Assembly (NCBI GenBank): GCA_947089135.1
Contig: CAMUJF010000005.1
Coordinates: 62,001 to 126,000, forward strand
Length of the DNA stretch: 64,000 nucleotides
Direction: 5' to 3'
Origin: an uncultured Clostridia bacterium
Lineage (GTDB): Bacteria; Bacillota; Clostridia; Oscillospirales; Ruminococcaceae
Part shown: positions 8,895 to 17,076 of the stretch, in pieces
Position numbering within the stretch: the first letter of the stretch is position 1
Layout of the letters: every line of letters starts with the position of its first letter
The notes under the pieces: generated by a model
Database searches by the model: none
What the model was told of the DNA's origin: nothing
What the model saw: only the letters and a program-made list of their open reading frames with translations
Made by a program: the position numbers and the translations under genes

Positions 8895-8910
8895 TTTATA
8901 TCCTAACCAA

Positions 8911-8939
8911 TCTAAGCCAAGGATAGCCCTTGGCTTAGA
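8911..8939. promoter_or_regulatory. perfect 12-bp hairpin in the ileS-lspA gap
   Basis: Positions 8911-8922 and 8928-8939 are perfect inverted repeats (TCTAAGCCAAGG arm) around a 5-base loop, immediately after the ileS stop codon. The transcribed strand has no long U-run after it, so it is a weak terminator at best. It may partly uncouple lspA from ileS or protect an mRNA 3' end. Confidence 0.6.
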
Positions 8940-8947
8940 AAATTAAA

Positions 8948-11740
8948 TTATTTTACTTCTTCGGCGCAACGTTTGCAAAGCGTAGGGTGTTCAGCGTTGC
9001 TGCCAACATATTCCGAGTAAGACCAGCATCTCTCACACTTATTTCCCGAAGCTCTTTCAACATCATATGACATTCCCTCAAAGTTATCGCTTGGGAATTC
9101 ACCGCTTCCGCCCTGACAAACATCAACGGCAGATACGATAAATACTTTTTCAAGTATATCTTTTAATGCGCTGAACTTACTGAAATTCTCTCCGTCGGCA
9201 TGAATAATAACCTTTGCCTCAAGCGGAGCGCCAATAAACTTGTTCTGACGCTTTGCTTCCAAAGCTTTTGTTACATCAGAACGGAGTTTATATATCTCAT
9301 TCCATTTTTCAAAGAACTTATCATCCACAGAAATGTCTGTTTTTTCGGGCATTTGGTTCATGAAAATGCTGCGCTCGTCATCTTCAGAGGAATGAGGAAT
9401 ATATTTCCATATTTCTTCCGCAGTAAAACACAGAATAGGAGCGATCATTCTCGCAACTGCACTGAGTATCTTATACATAGCAGTCTGTGCAGCACGTCTT
9501 TCAACGGATTTCTCACCTGTACAGTAAAGTCTGTCCTTGATAATATCCAAGTAGAAATTAGACATTTCTGTTATACAGAAATTATGAATACTGCTTACCA
9601 CAATGTGGAAATCATATGCGTTATAGGCATCCATAACCTTATCAATAAGAACGTTGAGCTTTACAAGCGCAAGCTTGTCGATTTCGTGCAGCTTGTCCAA
9701 AGGAACACAATCCTTGTCGGGATCGAAGCCGCTGCCGTTACAAAGATTTCCCAAAATAAACCTTGCGGTGTTCCTTATTTTTTTATAGGTATCCGAAAGT
9801 TGTTTAAGTATCTCCTTGGAAATCCTTATATCCGAGTGGTAATCCGAAGAAGCCGTCCAAAGGCGAAGAATATCAGCACCGTACTGATCGTAAATTTCTT
9901 TCGGCTCAATACCGTTTCCGAGAGATTTATGCATTGCCCTGCCCTCGCCGTCAACTACCCAGCCATGTGTGCAAACAGCCTTATAGGGAGCCCTGCCATT
10001 TATAGCAACCGAGGTAAGCAGAGATGATTGGAACCAGCCTCTGTACTGATCAGCGCCCTCAAGATAGAGATCGACAGGCAGGTCATAGCCGCGCTCTTCC
10101 ATAACGCCTTTATGAGTAACGCCGCTGTCAAACCAAACGTCGAAAATATCCTTTTCCTTAATAAATTCAGTGCAGCCGCACTCGCATTTTGTTTCGGCAG
10201 GCAGAAAATCCTTTGGCTCCTTAAGATACCAGGAATCAGAACCCTCATTGCGAAACATTTCTGAAACTGCCTTTATTGTTTCGTCTGTAACTACAGGTTT
10301 TCCGCAATCCTTGCAGTACACCACCGGGATAGGCACACCCCATGTGCGCTGACGGGAAATACACCAGTCGCTGCGGTCGTTAACCATTCCGCTGATCCTG
10401 TCCTGACCCCATTCGGGTATCCACTGAACGTCTTTAATAGCGTTGAGCGCTGCTTCTTTGAAATCCTTAACGGAGCAGAACCATTGTTCGGTTGCACGGA
10501 ACAGTACGGGATTTTTACATCTCCAGCAATGAGGATACTGGTGAGCGATCTTCTTGACCGCCAGCATTGCGCCGCAGTCCTCCAAATCCTTTGCAATAAC
10601 CTTGTTGGACGCTTCGGTGGTTAAACCGGCATACTTGCCTGCCTCCGCAGTCTGAACACCCTTTGAATCCACCGGAACGGTAATTCCAATCTCAGGATAT
10701 TTCTTGCATACCTCAAAGTCGTCAACACCAAATCCGGGAGCAGTGTGAACGCAGCCTGTACCGCTTTCGAGAGTAACGTGGTCGCCCACTATTACCAATG
10801 ACGGACGGTTCATTACAGGATGCTCGGTAACTATATATTCAAGCTCCTTACCCTTTATAGTACCCGTTGTCGTATAGTCACTGATACCGGCAGCTTCCAT
10901 TGTAGGTTTAACAAGCTCCGCAGCCATAATATAGTTTTCACCGTTTGCCTGAACAGCGGTATAGTCATATTCGGGACCGAGGCATATAGCAAGGTTTCCG
11001 GGAAGCGTCCATGTTGTAGTAGTCCAGATAACAAAATAGGTCTTGTCTAAATCAATACCCAATGGTGCAAGCTTACCCTTGTCGTCGGTAACCTTAAACT
11101 TAACGTAAACGGAGAAGCATGGATCGTCCTGATATTCTATCTCAGCCTCTGCAAGAGCTGTCTGACAGTCGGGACACCAGTAAACAGGCTTCAGTCCTTT
11201 ATAGATATATCCTTTTTTGTACATCTCGCCAAAGATTTCGACCTGTCCTGCTTCTACCTCAGGATTCAAGGTAAGGTACGGATCATTAAAATCTCCCCAT
11301 ACTCCGAGACGCTGAAACTGCTTGCTTTGGTTGTCCACTTGCTTTAAAGCATACTCCAGACAGTGCTTTCTAAGTTCAACGGGAGGTATCGCGCCGTTTT
11401 CAACACCGATCTCCTTAAGAGCCTTAAGCTCAATAGGCAGACCGTGTGTATCCCAACCCGGAATATAAGGAGCGCAGTAACCGCTCATATTTTTGCTTCT
11501 GACAATAATATCCTTTAAAATCTTGTTCAGGGCAGTACCCGTGTGAATATCGCCATTTGCATACGGAGGACCGTCATGAAGAATAAATTTTGGCCTACCT
11601 TCGTTCTTTTTAATCATTTCATAGTAGGTCTTGTCTTTTTCCCAGTTTTCAAGCATAATGGGCTCTTTTTGAGTAAGATTTCCTCGCATTGAAAATTCTG
11701 TCTGGGGAAGATTGATTGTTGAATTATAGTCCTGCGCCAT
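8948..11740 (-). CDS. ileS: isoleucyl-tRNA synthetase
   Basis: A 930-residue class I synthetase that charges tRNA-Ile in the cytoplasm. The HIGH-type motif reads HTGT (66-69) within PPYANGDIHTGTALNK; the KMSKS-type motif reads MHKSLGN near residue 600. Editing-domain motifs (TWTTTTWTLPGN and GTGCVHTAPGFG) and WFDSG are present. The C-terminal zinc site has Cys902, Cys905, Cys922 and Cys925. Length is typical of the bacterial type. It starts 19 bp after divIVA, so no T-box leader fits in front of it; transcription must come from the upstream cluster. The divIVA-ileS-lspA order is common in Firmicutes. Confidence 0.97.
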   Translation of the reverse strand: MAQDYNSTINLPQTEFSMRGNLTQKEPIMLENWEKDKTYYEMIKKNEGRPKFILHDGPPYANGDIHTGTALNKILKDIIVRSKNMSGYCAPYIPGWDTHGLPIELKALKEIGVENGAIPPVELRKHCLEYALKQVDNQSKQFQRLGVWGDFNDPYLTLNPEVEAGQVEIFGEMYKKGYIYKGLKPVYWCPDCQTALAEAEIEYQDDPCFSVYVKFKVTDDKGKLAPLGIDLDKTYFVIWTTTTWTLPGNLAICLGPEYDYTAVQANGENYIMAAELVKPTMEAAGISDYTTTGTIKGKELEYIVTEHPVMNRPSLVIVGDHVTLESGTGCVHTAPGFGVDDFEVCKKYPEIGITVPVDSKGVQTAEAGKYAGLTTEASNKVIAKDLEDCGAMLAVKKIAHQYPHCWRCKNPVLFRATEQWFCSVKDFKEAALNAIKDVQWIPEWGQDRISGMVNDRSDWCISRQRTWGVPIPVVYCKDCGKPVVTDETIKAVSEMFRNEGSDSWYLKEPKDFLPAETKCECGCTEFIKEKDIFDVWFDSGVTHKGVMEERGYDLPVDLYLEGADQYRGWFQSSLLTSVAINGRAPYKAVCTHGWVVDGEGRAMHKSLGNGIEPKEIYDQYGADILRLWTASSDYHSDIRISKEILKQLSDTYKKIRNTARFILGNLCNGSGFDPDKDCVPLDKLHEIDKLALVKLNVLIDKVMDAYNAYDFHIVVSSIHNFCITEMSNFYLDIIKDRLYCTGEKSVERRAAQTAMYKILSAVARMIAPILCFTAEEIWKYIPHSSEDDERSIFMNQMPEKTDISVDDKFFEKWNEIYKLRSDVTKALEAKRQNKFIGAPLEAKVIIHADGENFSKFSALKDILEKVFIVSAVDVCQGGSGEFPSDNFEGMSYDVERASGNKCERCWSYSEYVGSNAEHPTLCKRCAEEVK

Positions 11741-11759
11741 TGGTAATTCTCTCCTTGGT

Positions 11760-12473
11760 TTATTTATTATGTCCGAATTTTAATTCTCCGAACTTGCTTT
11801 CCGCTGTTTTGGAAGTACCCGCGGGAATCGGGTCGTCAAAAGGGTATGGTTGCTTGTCTTGCCTGTATGGATTATCCATAACTCTGGTAGCTTCAAGATT
11901 GTGCTGAGCCGGCTGAGGCTGAGCATGAACCTGCGGTTCTTCGCTCTGTACAGGAGCAGGAGCCTGCGCTGGCGTCTTTGCCGCAGAAGCATCAGATACC
12001 GATTCACGGGGTTCCTCTGAATCGTCCTCATAATCCGGGATAGCCGTGATCTGTTCAAGATGCTGCTTATACATATTCAGCAGATTGGCCTTAAAGTCTG
12101 AAACTTCCTGCTGCATTTTAACAAGACAACGTTTTTCCTTTTCAAGCTGAACCTTGGTGCTGCCGATGATCTCTCCAGCCTTGGCTCTCGCTTCGGAAAG
12201 TATCTTATCCGCCTGTACCTGAGCGTCCGCAATAATTGTTCTGCTCTGCTTCTGCGCACCTATAAGAGCGTCTTTCAAGGCTTCCTCATCTTTTTTGTAT
12301 TCACGCACGCTTTCCACAAGAACCGCTATCTTCTTTTCAGATTCCTCCTTGTCCCGCTGATATCTTTCAATATCCCGCGCGATCTCACGGAGGAAATCGT
12401 CAACTTCTTCAGTTTTATAACCGGGTCTTGCCTGTTCAAAGCGCTTGTTGTTAATATCCTTAACGCTCAGCAT
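11760..12473 (-). CDS. divIVA: DivIVA-type cell-division/polarity protein
   Basis: A 237-residue coiled-coil protein that binds curved membrane at division sites and poles. The N-terminal lipid-binding segment (MLSVKDINNKRFEQARPGYKTEEVDDFL with family-typical spacing) is followed by long coiled coil (about 30-135) and a Pro/Gln/Glu-rich low-complexity tail (about 150-235). ATG 12473 is chosen because GAGGTGG lies at good spacing; the GTG at 12485 overlaps that site. It follows ylmH and sepF as in the classic ylm division cluster. The variable tail is expected; the coiled-coil function is known from the family. Confidence 0.92.
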   Translation of the reverse strand: MLSVKDINNKRFEQARPGYKTEEVDDFLREIARDIERYQRDKEESEKKIAVLVESVREYKKDEEALKDALIGAQKQSRTIIADAQVQADKILSEARAKAGEIIGSTKVQLEKEKRCLVKMQQEVSDFKANLLNMYKQHLEQITAIPDYEDDSEEPRESVSDASAAKTPAQAPAPVQSEEPQVHAQPQPAQHNLEATRVMDNPYRQDKQPYPFDDPIPAGTSKTAESKFGELKFGHNK

Positions 12474-12489
12474 GATTGCTACCACCTCA

Positions 12490-13263
12490 TTAAATATATT
12501 TTTTTACTGTAATATGGAATCTGTCCTTTTTGGTTTTACCGTTAACAGAATCCAGAATAAACTTTCCGAAACCTCTTGCCGAAAATACATCTCCGCATTT
12601 AAGACAGTATGACGCCGATTCAACGGTACAGTAATTGACCGTAACCCCTCCGCCTTTTACTATATCAGCAGCCTTTCCGCGGCTTACACCAGCCGCCAAA
12701 GCAAGAACGCTGTCAAGCCTTAACGATGAAACTGAACCGTTTCTTTCGGAAAATGTCTGCTCAACTTTTATATCAGGACTTGTGTCCTCCTCAGCTTTAA
12801 CGCCTACAGAACCTATCTTTGTTACTTCAGAGAGAAGAACGTCCTTGACGGTATCATAAACAAAAGCTGTCGTAAGTCCATTTCCAACAACAATATCGCC
12901 AAGCATTTCTCTTTTGATCTGCCGTGACATAAACGCGCCAAGAAAATCTCTGTGTGAAAGCCTGTCGTTCTCCCTGTACTTAAAAGTGAGCGCGGAAACA
13001 GGAAATCTAACGTCTTCGCAGTATTCCGGAAAAACTCCCAAAACCTTTCTCGAAGCGTCTTCATATCCACCGTAAAAGCTATACTGTACAAATCCGCGCT
13101 CATTAAGAACAGACTGCGTCAAAGATATCTGCCGTTCATCAAGAAATACGGAAAATTTGGGACAATAGCTTTTCTCACAAATATTTATCATATCGGCGAT
13201 GTGAGAGACCAGTATCCTGTCATCATCGGAAAGTCTTGAATAATACTCGTTAAGCTTACTCAT
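12490..13263 (-). CDS. ylmH: YlmH-type S4-domain RNA-binding protein
   Basis: A 257-residue protein. Residues 1-170 match the YlmH N-terminal region (ending around REMLGDIVVG), and the C-terminal 75 residues form an S4 RNA-binding domain (LRLDSVLALAAGVSRGKAADIVKGGGV-like core with VNYCTVE). Family members associate with stalled ribosome subunits in Firmicutes and are conserved in the division cluster. It starts directly after the sepF stop and ends 16 bp before divIVA. The name is firm by synteny plus domain order; its precise ribosomal role here is inferred. Confidence 0.9.
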   Translation of the reverse strand: MSKLNEYYSRLSDDDRILVSHIADMINICEKSYCPKFSVFLDERQISLTQSVLNERGFVQYSFYGGYEDASRKVLGVFPEYCEDVRFPVSALTFKYRENDRLSHRDFLGAFMSRQIKREMLGDIVVGNGLTTAFVYDTVKDVLLSEVTKIGSVGVKAEEDTSPDIKVEQTFSERNGSVSSLRLDSVLALAAGVSRGKAADIVKGGGVTVNYCTVESASYCLKCGDVFSARGFGKFILDSVNGKTKKDRFHITVKKYI

Positions 13264-13266
13264 TTA

Positions 13267-13692
13267 TCAGAGAAAAACCCCGTTGTTTTCAAGTTCGCCA
13301 ACAAGATCCTCGCCAACAAAGCCAACATTATAGGGAGTGATAATAAACGTATTGTTTGCAACCGGCTTGATATTACCGCCGTTTGCATAAGCAACGCCGC
13401 CGAGAAAATCAATGATCCTTCTAGTAACGTCAGGAGTAGTGGACTCCAGATTAAGCACAACTGTTTTTTTGGAATTCAGGTGATCCGCAATTTGTTTAGT
13501 ATCCTGAAAGACCTCGGGTTTTACAAGAATAACCTGAAGCTGCGCTGTGGCATGAATATTTACTACCTTGTTTCTTTTGCTGACCTCGTCGTCGTAATTA
13601 TCGTTTAAATTATCAAACGTGTCAAGATCGTTTTCGTTATCGTCCTCGGTATCCATGCCAAGGATCTCTTTCAAGTTACCAATGAAACTCAT
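13267..13692 (-). CDS. sepF: cell division protein SepF
   Basis: A 141-residue protein with the usual plan: an N-terminal amphipathic helix (MSFIGNLKEILG), an acidic Asp/Glu/Asn-rich linker (about 14-38), and the SepF core from VVNIH to the end, including VVLNLE, ARRIIDFLGG-like TRRIIDFLGGVAYA and the C-terminal FIITPYNV. SepF polymerises and tethers FtsZ to the membrane. It lies between yggS and ylmH, as in Bacillus. ATG 13692 follows GAAGGAGAATAAA. Confidence 0.93.
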   Translation of the reverse strand: MSFIGNLKEILGMDTEDDNENDLDTFDNLNDNYDDEVSKRNKVVNIHATAQLQVILVKPEVFQDTKQIADHLNSKKTVVLNLESTTPDVTRRIIDFLGGVAYANGGNIKPVANNTFIITPYNVGFVGEDLVGELENNGVFL

Positions 13693-13716
13693 TTGTTTTA
13701 TTCTCCTTCTCTTTTT

Positions 13717-14400
13717 TCATTTTCTGGAACCGAAAATACCGGAACCAATCCTTACAATATTTGAACCGTATCTGACGGCTGAAACGTAATCGGAGGACAT
13801 CCCCATTGATAGGATATCCATATCTGTGTTTTTATAACATGATGATTTTAAATCATTAAATAAGCGCTGAAGCTTTTCAAACGATTCCTCCGATCTTCCA
13901 ATCGGCGGAATGGACATCAAACCTTTGACTCTGATATTCTTAAGCTCCGACACCTCGCCGAGAAGCTCGTCCAGCATATCGGGAAAAACGCCGCTTTTGG
14001 ACTCCTCCGCACCGATGTTGACCTCGATAAGCACATTCATGCACTTTTCTGCTTTTGCGGCGTATCTGTCTATCTCGGAAGCAAGTTTTAAACTGTCTAC
14101 CGAATGTATCATTGTTACGCTGTCTATAATATACTTGACTTTATTGGATTGCAGGTGTCCTATAAAATTGACCTCAGCTTTCAGGTCATAAAAGTCCCTT
14201 TTTTCAAGGTACTCCTGAACACGGTTTTCTCCGAGAAGTGTTATACCCTCGTTTACTGCGGCATTAACACGCTCATAAGACACTGTCTTGGTAACTGCCA
14301 TAATTCTGACCGTATCATCGGACTTTCGGTATTTGGTCTTAGCTTCCTCAACATTATAGCGTATCCGCTTGATATTTTCGGAAATTACATGATCCTCCAT
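13717..14400 (-). CDS. yggS: YggS-type pyridoxal-phosphate homeostasis protein
   Basis: A 227-residue PLP-binding protein with a single TIM-barrel alanine-racemase-like domain. AVTKTV gives the PLP lysine as Lys38. GENRVQEYLEK, FIGHLQSNK and LSMGMSSDYVSAVRYGSNIVRIG are all family signatures. The protein keeps free PLP low and balances amino-acid pools; no enzyme reaction is known. It sits upstream of sepF, the standard position in the Firmicute ylm cluster. ATG 14400 overlaps no neighbour. Confidence 0.93.
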   Translation of the reverse strand: MEDHVISENIKRIRYNVEEAKTKYRKSDDTVRIMAVTKTVSYERVNAAVNEGITLLGENRVQEYLEKRDFYDLKAEVNFIGHLQSNKVKYIIDSVTMIHSVDSLKLASEIDRYAAKAEKCMNVLIEVNIGAEESKSGVFPDMLDELLGEVSELKNIRVKGLMSIPPIGRSEESFEKLQRLFNDLKSSCYKNTDMDILSMGMSSDYVSAVRYGSNIVRIGSGIFGSRK

Positions 14401-14420
14401 ACCAACACTCCCCCTGCGGA

Positions 14421-15764
14421 TCAGTCTTCCTGCCAGATATCTTCCTCGTCATCATCATCTTTTTCAGACTCGGTTTCCGAAACCTCCGGCTCATCCGTGA
14501 TTTTCACGGAACGGCTTGTCTCCTCCTCAGATACTTCATCAGAAACAGACATTTCTTCAGCATACAGGTCTGAGGATATCTCGCCTTCTATAATTATATC
14601 ATCGTAAACGCTGACATAATCGCTGTCCGAAGTTATTTGAGAAAGGATATACTCGCTGCACTCATATATCGGATTTATTTTTTTAAAGGCAATTCTTTGT
14701 CCCAGAAGTATGTAAACACCCTTTTCGTTGTCCTTGTCAAATCTTATTGCGTTTCTCGGAACTTTTATACCCTTGTGATCGTTTAAAATAATTTCTACAC
14801 GTTCCGCCCTGCGCTGAACAAGATTGTAAGTCAGCTCGTCGCAGGAAAGGACAATTATACTTTCATTCGGATCGTCCGTTTCGGATATATTGTTAATAAC
14901 AGCGGTAACCGTATCGGGCGTTGATGAAAATTTTACAGTAACGCTGCTTCCGACGCGAAAGTCCGTGATTTTCGGATCAACGATACCGATCATTTTCCAT
15001 TCGTATCCGTCAACTATCTTTCCGACAGCGTTCCCGCTGCTTTCTTTTCTTGACTCCGCCACAATATCCTTTATTTCCTTGGCAGTGATCCTGTCGATCG
15101 TATCCGGAGAAAGCTTGCTCTCAAACCCATCCGTATGACCTATAAAATAACCTGCATTTTCTGCGGTTACAGTTCCTGACGGTTCCCTGCTCATTTTTTC
15201 AAGTTCGGAAATTTTGGAATTAATATTGTCTATCGCACTGTTAAAATCTGTTTCCTCGTTAATAACTATCTGATATATGTCCATAAGCGTTTGGAGCTTT
15301 TTACGTTCTTCATCAAGCGATTCCAAATCGTTCTCAGCTATAAGAAAAGCTATTGTCTGATACTGCTCATCGATCTGTTCTGAAATAAACGCCGGCTCTA
15401 CAACAGCTGTCGTTCCGGGATTCTGAGCGCTTTCAAGCAATTCGACTTCCTCTTTCAGCTTTTTTATCTGCTGATTAACAAGAATGTCATTCTCACTTTG
15501 ATAGGTATATGCAACAACAGAACCATTTGCGACCTTACTTCCGTCACGGCAGGTATAGCTGATAACTCCGTTTGCCCTGCTGTTTATAACAGTTTCATTC
15601 CTGACATAAACGCCATGAAATGCAACCTTTTCCGCAGAGGAATAGATAACTGCCGTTTCAGTAACGTAATCATCCTTGAACTGCATACTTATTTGGCTGA
15701 AAACAGTTATCATAATAAACAGCGACAAAAAGAACACCAGTATCCTTACTGTAATAGTGTTCAT
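14421..15764 (-). CDS. membrane-anchored HlyD/membrane-fusion-like protein with acidic tail
   Basis: A 447-residue protein with one N-terminal transmembrane segment (about 5-25) and an extracellular region. A lipoyl/barrel-sandwich-like half (VISYTCRDGSKVANGSVVAYTY) is followed by a long coiled coil (about 85-185), then a second beta-rich half (YEWKMIGIV... to IKVPRNAIRFDKD). The last 50 residues are strongly acidic (DDDDEED near the end). The plan matches HlyD-type adaptor subunits, but no transporter gene is next to it. It lies between hfq and yggS, a position that recurs in Clostridia in my recollection. The role is unknown. Confidence 0.65.
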   Translation of the reverse strand: MNTITVRILVFFLSLFIMITVFSQISMQFKDDYVTETAVIYSSAEKVAFHGVYVRNETVINSRANGVISYTCRDGSKVANGSVVAYTYQSENDILVNQQIKKLKEEVELLESAQNPGTTAVVEPAFISEQIDEQYQTIAFLIAENDLESLDEERKKLQTLMDIYQIVINEETDFNSAIDNINSKISELEKMSREPSGTVTAENAGYFIGHTDGFESKLSPDTIDRITAKEIKDIVAESRKESSGNAVGKIVDGYEWKMIGIVDPKITDFRVGSSVTVKFSSTPDTVTAVINNISETDDPNESIIVLSCDELTYNLVQRRAERVEIILNDHKGIKVPRNAIRFDKDNEKGVYILLGQRIAFKKINPIYECSEYILSQITSDSDYVSVYDDIIIEGEISSDLYAEEMSVSDEVSEEETSRSVKITDEPEVSETESEKDDDDEEDIWQED

Positions 15765-15767
15765 AGC

Positions 15768-15998
15768 TTACTGTTCCGAATCGAGAATTGATATCTGTTT
15801 TGAAGGAACTATAGTGGAAATAGCATGTTTAAACACCATTTCCTGCTTTCCGTCACACTCAATTATCACAACATAGCTGTCAAATCCTTTAACTATCCCC
15901 TTAAACTGGAAACCGTTCGTAAGGATAAAGTTGGCTTGTATCCTGTCTTTTCTTAACTGGTTAAGGAATACGTCCTGAAGGTTCATGCTTTTGTTCAT
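15768..15998 (-). CDS. hfq: RNA chaperone Hfq
   Basis: A 76-residue Sm-like protein. Sm1 is seen in NLQDVFLNQLRKD through GFQFKGIVKGFDSYVV and Sm2 in MVFKHAISTIVPS, which includes the KHAIST RNA-binding motif. It forms a hexamer that binds small RNAs and mRNAs. ATG 15998 has AAGGGATGG before it. It follows miaA, as in many bacteria (miaA-hfq), with a 105-bp gap. Very short C-terminus, typical of Gram-positive Hfq. Confidence 0.95.
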   Translation of the reverse strand: MNKSMNLQDVFLNQLRKDRIQANFILTNGFQFKGIVKGFDSYVVIIECDGKQEMVFKHAISTIVPSKQISILDSEQ

Positions 15999-16103
15999 TT
16001 TACCATCCCTTCTGATCCATGCGTTTACTGAAAAAGAGTATATCTTTAAAAGTACGCAGCATCAGGATAAACATTTTTACTACATCCGAGCAAATATAAA
16101 TGC

Positions 16104-17066
16104 TCAATTATTATTATAACATAAAATTTCTGATTTGGCTACTATTTTTTTGCATATTTCAATAAATTCATCAAAATTATAAATTTCGTCCAAATAAATC
16201 CAATTAATTCGTTCATCACGACGAAACCAAGTAAGCTGTCTTTTGGCATATCTGCGAGAGCTTTGCCGTATTTTGTCAAGACAGCTCTCCAGATCCACAG
16301 TTCCCTCAAAATATGGAATAAGCTCCTTATAGCCTATCGCCTGACATGCCGTGCCCAACTTTTCATTATCGTAAACTTTCTGACATTCCTCTACCATTCC
16401 GTTCTCCGCCATGAGGGTCACCCTGCGGTCTATCCTCTCATAAAGTTTGCCTCGGTCGCGGAAATTCAGTCCTATCATGCATACATTGTATGGCGAGTCC
16501 TTTCCCCTGTTCATTTTTTTGTAATCACCGAACTTTAATCCTGTTAATTCGTATATTTCCAATGCACGGATTATCCTCACAATATTTTGACTCGGAACAA
16601 TCTCTGCCGTTTCCGGATCCACCGCACGAAGCCTTTCGTGCATTGCTTCGTTACCCAAAGCCGCAGCCTCCTGCTCAAGCCGTCTGCGTACCGTACCGTC
16701 GGTCTCGGCAGTATCAAAATTAACGTTGTCAATAAGAGAATTGATGTAAAGACCCGTTCCTCCAACTAAAACGGGAAACTTTCCTCTTTCAGCAATCTCC
16801 GATATTGTCTGCTTAGCAAGAGCGGTATAGTCCGCAACGCTGAATCTTTCGCCCATGTCTATCACGCTTATTAGGTGATGCGGTATACCCTTGGTTTCCT
16901 CTTTTGTCGGCTTTGCCGTTACAATGTCCAGTCCCTTATAGATCTGCATTGAATCGGCGGAAACAACTTCGCCGCCGTATTCCTTGGCAAGAGCGATACC
17001 GGCTGCCGTTTTTCCCGAAGCAGTGGGACCGCAGACAACAAGCAGCGGTATTTTTTTTTCGGACAT
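16104..17066 (-). CDS. miaA: tRNA dimethylallyltransferase
   Basis: A 320-residue enzyme that adds the isopentenyl group from dimethylallyl diphosphate to A37 of tRNAs reading UNN codons. The P-loop GPTASGKT is at 13-20, SADSMQIYKGLDI at about 35-47, and LVGGTGLYI and the RQLTWFRRD C-terminal motif are present. The product is then methylthiolated by MiaB, encoded in the same cluster. It begins 11 bp after mutL; mutS-mutL-miaA-hfq order is widely conserved. Confidence 0.96.
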   Translation of the reverse strand: MSEKKIPLLVVCGPTASGKTAAGIALAKEYGGEVVSADSMQIYKGLDIVTAKPTKEETKGIPHHLISVIDMGERFSVADYTALAKQTISEIAERGKFPVLVGGTGLYINSLIDNVNFDTAETDGTVRRRLEQEAAALGNEAMHERLRAVDPETAEIVPSQNIVRIIRALEIYELTGLKFGDYKKMNRGKDSPYNVCMIGLNFRDRGKLYERIDRRVTLMAENGMVEECQKVYDNEKLGTACQAIGYKELIPYFEGTVDLESCLDKIRQSSRRYAKRQLTWFRRDERINWIYLDEIYNFDEFIEICKKIVAKSEILCYNNN

Positions 17067-17076
17067 ATCTCCCCTC

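Noticed and set aside
11741..11759. T-box leader before ileS
   Set aside because: Only 19 bp separate divIVA and ileS; there is no room for a T-box.
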